Origin: Impatiens glandulifera
Taxonomy: Eukaryota; Streptophyta; Magnoliopsida; Ericales; Balsaminaceae
Length of the DNA: 64,000 nucleotides
Reading direction: 5' to 3'
NCBI RefSeq assembly: GCF_907164915.1
Contig: NC_061866.1
Location: 23,267,905-23,331,904, forward strand
The notes beneath the pieces were generated by a model. That model did not search any database, was not told the origin of the DNA, and saw nothing but the letters and a program-made list of their open reading frames with translations. Made by a program: the position numbers and the translations under genes. Positions within the stretch are counted from its first letter, which is position 1. Each line of letters opens with the position of its first letter. Below, one piece after another: positions 59,648-64,000 of this stretch.

Positions 59648-60627
59648 ATTCATAGGATCGACTTTATCGTTAGAGACGGGGGTCTGGCTAAGGATGAAGG
59701 CTTATAAAAAACGGTTTGATAGAAATCCTGTTAGAGATTAATATATCTTTCTATTCTACGCAAACTTGTGTAAACACTTGAAACAGATTCAAGGCAGAAT
59801 TGTTTACTTGGGTTTGAAGCACAAGATGAAATATGAAAAGATGACAGAAATGAAGAACACGACAGTTTGTTTATGGATGTTCGGAGAAACTCTCCTACGT
59901 CACCCCTTCTTCCAACCACCGGAAAGATTCACTATAGGATGATAAGAATCAAATACAGTTTACACACACTTAGCTCACTATTGAATAGAACACTTTCTGT
60001 TCAATTACAAGATGAAGAATATTACACAGCTAATGGTGTTTTGATTCTAGCTCTCTCTCTCGATTCACACACAGTACAATCAGAAAGAAGCTTCACAGAA
60101 TAAATTTAGTAAGCAAGATGATTGAGTAGTCTCTCTCTGCAAAATCAGAATGCTTGTTCGTTCGGCTAATTCGTGAGACAGATTGTCTGTTGTCCTTAGG
60201 ATTTGTTAGATACTGAGCAGGAGCTAACGATCGAATCTTCAAGAATGATACGTGGCACTCTTCCATTGGAACGAGTAGTGCGCCTAATATTCCATCAGGG
60301 ATGTACCTGCAAAACAGGTAATATGAGGAAAATTCTCTTACGTGGCATTCCTTGATTGGATGCATATAGCTGCTGTACTAATCTTCACAGGAAGGTGGAG
60401 CAGAAGTAGGGTACATCTATAACACGTGGGTATGAGAAATGCTAGATTCAAGCGTACTGCTTAAATAAAGCATTAGACGTATTTCAGTTAGACGGATTTG
60501 AGAAAATCTGTCTAATGAAATAAGTCAATTCCTTCTAATGAAAAACGTCTATTAGACCGCCTAATCTAATAGAATTAGACTCGCGTCTAATTACAATAAC
60601 CATTAGACGGGTACGTCTAACTCCACT

Positions 60628-61735
60628 GAGTTAAACTACACGTCTAATTCCGGTTCTACCTCAGACTTGTCTGAAGGAGTTAGACTCACGTCTAACTTTC
60701 ACTAATTAGACTACCCGTCTAATTATTAAATAACCATTAGACCGACACGTTTAACTCTCACTGAGTTAGACTGACGCGTCTAATTCCGGTTCTACCTCAG
60801 ACTAATCTGAAGGAGTTAGACTCACGTCTAACATTCACTAATTAGACTACCCATCTAATTATTAAATAACTATTAGACCGACACGTCTAATTCTCACTGA
60901 GTTAGACTGACGCGTCTAATTCCGGTTCTACCTCAGACTAATCTGAAGGAGTTAGACTCACGTCTAACTTTCACTAATTAGACTACCCGTCTAATTATTA
61001 AATAACCATTAGACCGGCACGTCTAACTCTCACTGAGTTAGACTGACGCGTCTTATTCCGGTTCTACCTCAGACTAATCTGAAGGAGTTAGACTCGTGTC
61101 TAACTTTCATTAATTAAACTACCCGTCTAATTATTAAATAACCATTAGACCGGCACGTCTAACTCTCACTAAGTTAGACTTACGCGTCTAATTCCGGTTC
61201 TACCTCAGACTAATCTGAAGGAGTTAGACTCACGTCTAACTTTCACTAATTACACTACCCGTCTAATTATTAAATAACCATTAGACCGGAACATCTAACT
61301 CTCACTGAGTTAGACTGACGCGTCTAATTCCGGTTCTACCTCAGACTAATTTGAAGGAGTTAGACTCACGTCTAACTTTCACTAATTAGACTACCCGTCT
61401 AATTCCGAAAATCAATTAGACTACCCGTCTAATTACAAGTATATTAGACTACACGTCTAACTCCGATGAGTTAGACTTGTACGTCTAATTCCATGTATTC
61501 ATTAGACTATCCGTCTAATTCTTTACACATCTATTAGACTTACACGTCTAACTCCGATGAGTTAGACTGTACGTCTAATTCCATTAGACTTGCGTCTAAT
61601 TCCGTGTATTCATTAGACTATCCGTCTAATTCTTTACACATCTATTAGACTTACACGTCTAACACCGATGAGTTAGACTGTACGTCTAATTCCATTAGAC
61701 TTGCATTTAATTTACACGTCTATTAGACTGCACGT
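60628..61735. repeat. 136-bp and shorter hairpin repeats in H 5' LTR
   Basis: Units start at 60628, 60763, 60899, 61035, 61171 and 61307, at 135-136-bp spacing, followed by shorter TTAGAC units. They are the same stems as in the 3' LTR array. Confidence 0.92.
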
Positions 61736-61739
61736 CTAA

Positions 61740-62193
61740 GAGTAAGTGCATTAGTTACTCTAAACACAATCATCTATGCTATATTAGATTTTTTAACAAA
61801 AAAATCTTCAAAAAAGACCATACATCAGTTAATCTAACATTAATTTTAAAATAGAAAATTCTAAAATTTTGACTCTCCTAGTTTAAATTTAGCATACCAA
61901 ATATAAATTCTATAATTTTTTAATAATTCTTTCTCTCTCCTCTCTATTCTATAATTTTTTAATAATTATTTCTCTCTCCTCTCTCTTCTCTACCATTCTT
62001 TCTCTCTCCTCTTTCTCTCTTATTATAATAATAGATTTTTGTTGGAATGAATATTTTATAATTTTGTAGGATAGAATTGTAAATTTAGAGTAGCTGATGT
62101 ATTGTCCAGTTAAAATTTGAGATGCTAAAGTAAGTTTATGTTGTTTTAATGTATTTTAGATACTCAGATTTAGAGTAGCTGATGCACTTGCTC
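61740..62193. mobile_element. MITE (Harbinger/Tourist-like), TSD TAA
   Basis: A 454-bp block absent from the other LTR of the same element. It has ~25-bp terminal inverted repeats: left GAGTAAGTGCATTAGTTACT, right (reverse complement) GAGCAAGTGCATCAGCTACT, both continuing CTAAA. TAA flanks it (61737-61739 and 62194-62196). Internal sequence is AT-rich with CT-rich tracts (61930-62020) and has no coding region. Confidence 0.93.
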
Positions 62194-62388
62194 TAACTCT
62201 AATGAGTTAGACTGTGCGTCTAATTTTATACGAATGAAAATCATCATCGGTCTAATGGCCATCATTAGATCCAAGTCTGATAATATGTTGTCTCAATACA
62301 CCTGTATCAAAACTCATAAATTATTTCATCATCAAAAAATCAGTGGTCAATTTATTTCAACACTTAGTCGACATAATTTGACCCAACA

Positions 62389-62740
62389 GATTGACTTTAA
62401 CAACTGCATCAGAGATACGAGTTGTATTCAGCCTACTAATTCTGGGAACTTCTTCACCTGGTCTTCTACAAGAAGAGATGAGAAAATAAGGAAAAGTAGG
62501 ATTGATAGATGTTTGGTCAATAAGAATTGGATCAACCAATTTCCGAGAAGTCAACTTCATGTTCTGAATCCTAGAATTTCTTATCATTGTCCGATTAAAT
62601 TGTTCTGGAAAAATATGGAGAGATTCAATAAGCCCTTCAAATTCTTCAACTTTTGGATGGAAAACGATAAATTCAATGATATTCTTCAAAGTGTATGGTA
62701 TACAGATTTCAGGGGTTCTAATATGTACATGATTTCTTAA
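62389..62740 (+). pseudogene. LINE ORF2 endonuclease, C-terminal part
   Basis: The reading 'DFNNCIRDTSCIQPTNSGNF' with 'FTWSS' matches the 'GNFYTWSN' region of plant L1 endonucleases. 'KSRIDRCLVNKNWINQFPRS' and 'NPRISYHCPI' follow, the latter in place of the usual 'ISDHSPL', so the catalytic D-H pair has lost its Asp. It joins in frame with the part ending at 51104. Confidence 0.9.
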
Positions 62741-64000
62741 AAGCTAAAGATCTTGAAGAATCAACTCCAAAACTTTGACAATAAAAAGTTCGACAATATC
62801 TCCAGTAGAGTTCTGGTTGCAAGAGAAGATCTGGAAGAGGTTCAAAAAAGGTTATTAAGGGATGATAGTGATGAACAACTCAATGAGGCGGAGAGGGGTG
62901 CACATGAAAACTTCAGGACGCTGAGTCTACTTGAAGTGAACTTTGTTAGGCAGAAGTTAACAAAGAGCTGACTTTCATTGGGTGATAAAAATACAGCTTT
63001 CTTCTACAAGAAATGCAAGGCTAGAATCATAAAAAACAACATGTACAAGATGAAGAATGATGATGGAGAATATGTTCAGGGTTAGAAGGGTGTACAACTT
63101 TTGGCTATTCAGTTCTATAAGAAGCTAATGGGTACAAAAAAGCAGCATCAAAGTCACATTAATACCTTCAATATTTTCTGCTGAGGATAGTTGCCAATTA
63201 ATAAGAGTCGTCATGAGGGTTGAGGTTAAAGAAGCTCTGTTTAGTATTGATGGGAATAAAAGTTTGGGTCCGGATGATTTTAATGCGAAGTTCTTCAAAG
63301 ACAATTGGTCGGTTGTGGGTAAAGATATTACTGATGGGGTTCTTGAGTTTTTCAAGAACATGAAGATGTTAAAGCAATGGAATACAGCGGTCCTGACCTT
63401 GATCCCAAAACTACGTTGCTCGAAAAAGTACAAGATTTCAGACCAATTTCCTGTTGCAATGTGGTTTACAAAATAATTTCAAAAATCATTTCTATATGCT
63501 TTAGAATTTCATAGGAAAAATAAAAAATCTTAATAAATCTGCATTTATCCCTGGTAAGATAATCTCTCATAATATTCTTTTCTTGTAGAGCCTTTTATAA
63601 GACTACGGGAAAAAGAAAATATCCCCGAGTGTGGCTTTCAAAATAGATATCAATAAAGCTTTCGACTCAGTTATATGGAAGCCATTCGAGATTTTAAAAG
63701 GCTATGATTTTTATGGATTGGATTATACAATGCGTTTCTTCATCATGTTTCTTCATCCCTTTTTGTAGCTATCACGTCAATCTTTGAGAGCATCTTCGCA
63801 ATGTTCTGAAAGAATCGTCTATACATCTTACACCATTTCTATGAGGTAGAGGAAGTAACCCATTTATGCTTTGTTGACAATTTGTTCATTCTAGCGCATG
63901 CAGACGTTGATTCCATTAAAATTATTAGGGTTGCACTAACATTTTTTTCTTAGATTACAAGTCTTACTATTAATGAAAGCAAAAGTGTGGCATTTTATGG
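62741..64000 (+). pseudogene. LINE ORF2 reverse transcriptase, partial and broken
   Basis: Motifs across several frames: 'LSLGDKNTAFFYKKCKARI' (~62970), 'SLGPDDFNAKFFKDNW' (~63260), 'DFRPISCCNVVYKIISKI' (~63435-63490), 'FKIDINKAFDSVIWKP' (~63640) with the first catalytic Asp, and 'CFVDNLFILAHADVDS' (~63870) where the FADD box has become FVDN, losing the second Asp. 'SLTINESKSVAFYG' ends at the window edge. In the family this domain copies LINE RNA at the nicked target. Stops and frameshifts make this copy inactive. Confidence 0.92.

Larger units (their letters stand above)
51105..62388 (-). mobile_element. Complete copia element H, gag + ORF3 without pol, TSD GATTG
   Basis: Minus-strand order: 5' LTR (59650-62388), PBS (59636-59647), gag (57780-59604), spacer, ORF3 (53488-56828), polypurine tract (53308-53321), 3' LTR (51105-53307). 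GATTG flanks it on both sides (51100-51104, 62389-62393). No protease, integrase, RT or RNase H can be found between gag and ORF3, so it depended on another copy for replication. LTRs differ by several percent over their first 160 bp by eye, so the insertion is not very recent. Confidence 0.95.
59650..62388 (-). mobile_element. 5' LTR of element H, with MITE inside
   Basis: On plus it starts TCATAGGATCG (mutated TG end) and ends TTTGACCCAACA. It is 2739 bp, or 2282 bp without the MITE and one TSD copy. Compared with the 3' LTR it lacks about 52 bp near 60252 and has one more 136-bp unit. Confidence 0.93.
62389..64000 (+). mobile_element. L1-type LINE, right part (runs off window)
   Basis: It continues the LINE interrupted at 51104: the endonuclease end, then reverse transcriptase. 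The 3' end lies outside the window. Confidence 0.9.

Overview
The window is plant nuclear DNA, AT-rich and filled with decayed transposable elements; I find no intact host gene, tRNA, rRNA or CRISPR array. Plant origin rests on four things: Ty1/copia elements whose primer-binding site matches plant initiator tRNA-Met, a plant-type L1 LINE whose ORF1 resembles DUF4283 proteins, a CACTA (TNP2/DUF4218) transposase relic, and PIF/Harbinger pieces. The accessory ORF of the copia elements recalls hypothetical proteins I associate with asterids (Lamiales), so a eudicot is likely; species cannot be fixed. || Left part (1-15.7 kb): a minus-strand CACTA transposase pseudogene (1184-3330); an array of ~153-bp repeats (about 4320-6720) split by a solo LTR with target-site duplication (TSD) ACATG; gene-free AT-rich DNA; a near-identical 1.38-kb tandem duplication (9111-11879); and a solo LTR (11499-12987, TSD CCTTA) overlapping the second copy. 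|| Middle (15.7-42.6 kb): nested copia elements. Element C (minus) keeps a 3' LTR and the 3' part of an accessory gene ('ORF3'). Element D (plus) was inserted into that ORF3 and has 5' LTR, PBS, gag, pol and ORF3; its gag-pol is split by a minus-strand solo LTR that itself carries a 1.04-kb Harbinger element (TSD TTA). Element G (minus) keeps LTR end, PBS, gag and protease start, and is split by element E (plus, 32169-39768, TSD TATAA). Next come a 120-bp AT microsatellite and a 97-codon coding-like segment of unknown origin (41843-42136). || Right part (42.6-64 kb): element F (5' LTR interrupted by another solo LTR, TSD GGATA, then gag), a chimeric LTR fragment, and an L1-type LINE running off the window. 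The LINE endonuclease region is split by a complete minus-strand LTR element, H (51105-62388, TSD GATTG), which has gag and ORF3 but no pol; its 5' LTR holds a 454-bp MITE (TSD TAA). || Two features recur. The copia LTRs hold arrays of short perfect inverted repeats built on TTAGAC...GTCTAA, with arms that change together between copies. The elements also carry a long accessory gene after pol with a conserved N-terminal domain, acidic/coiled-coil middle and RGG-rich tail, preceded by a spacer that in one copy looks like a second polypurine tract plus LTR start. All coding regions are broken by stops or frameshifts, so the locus reads as an archive of successive insertions.
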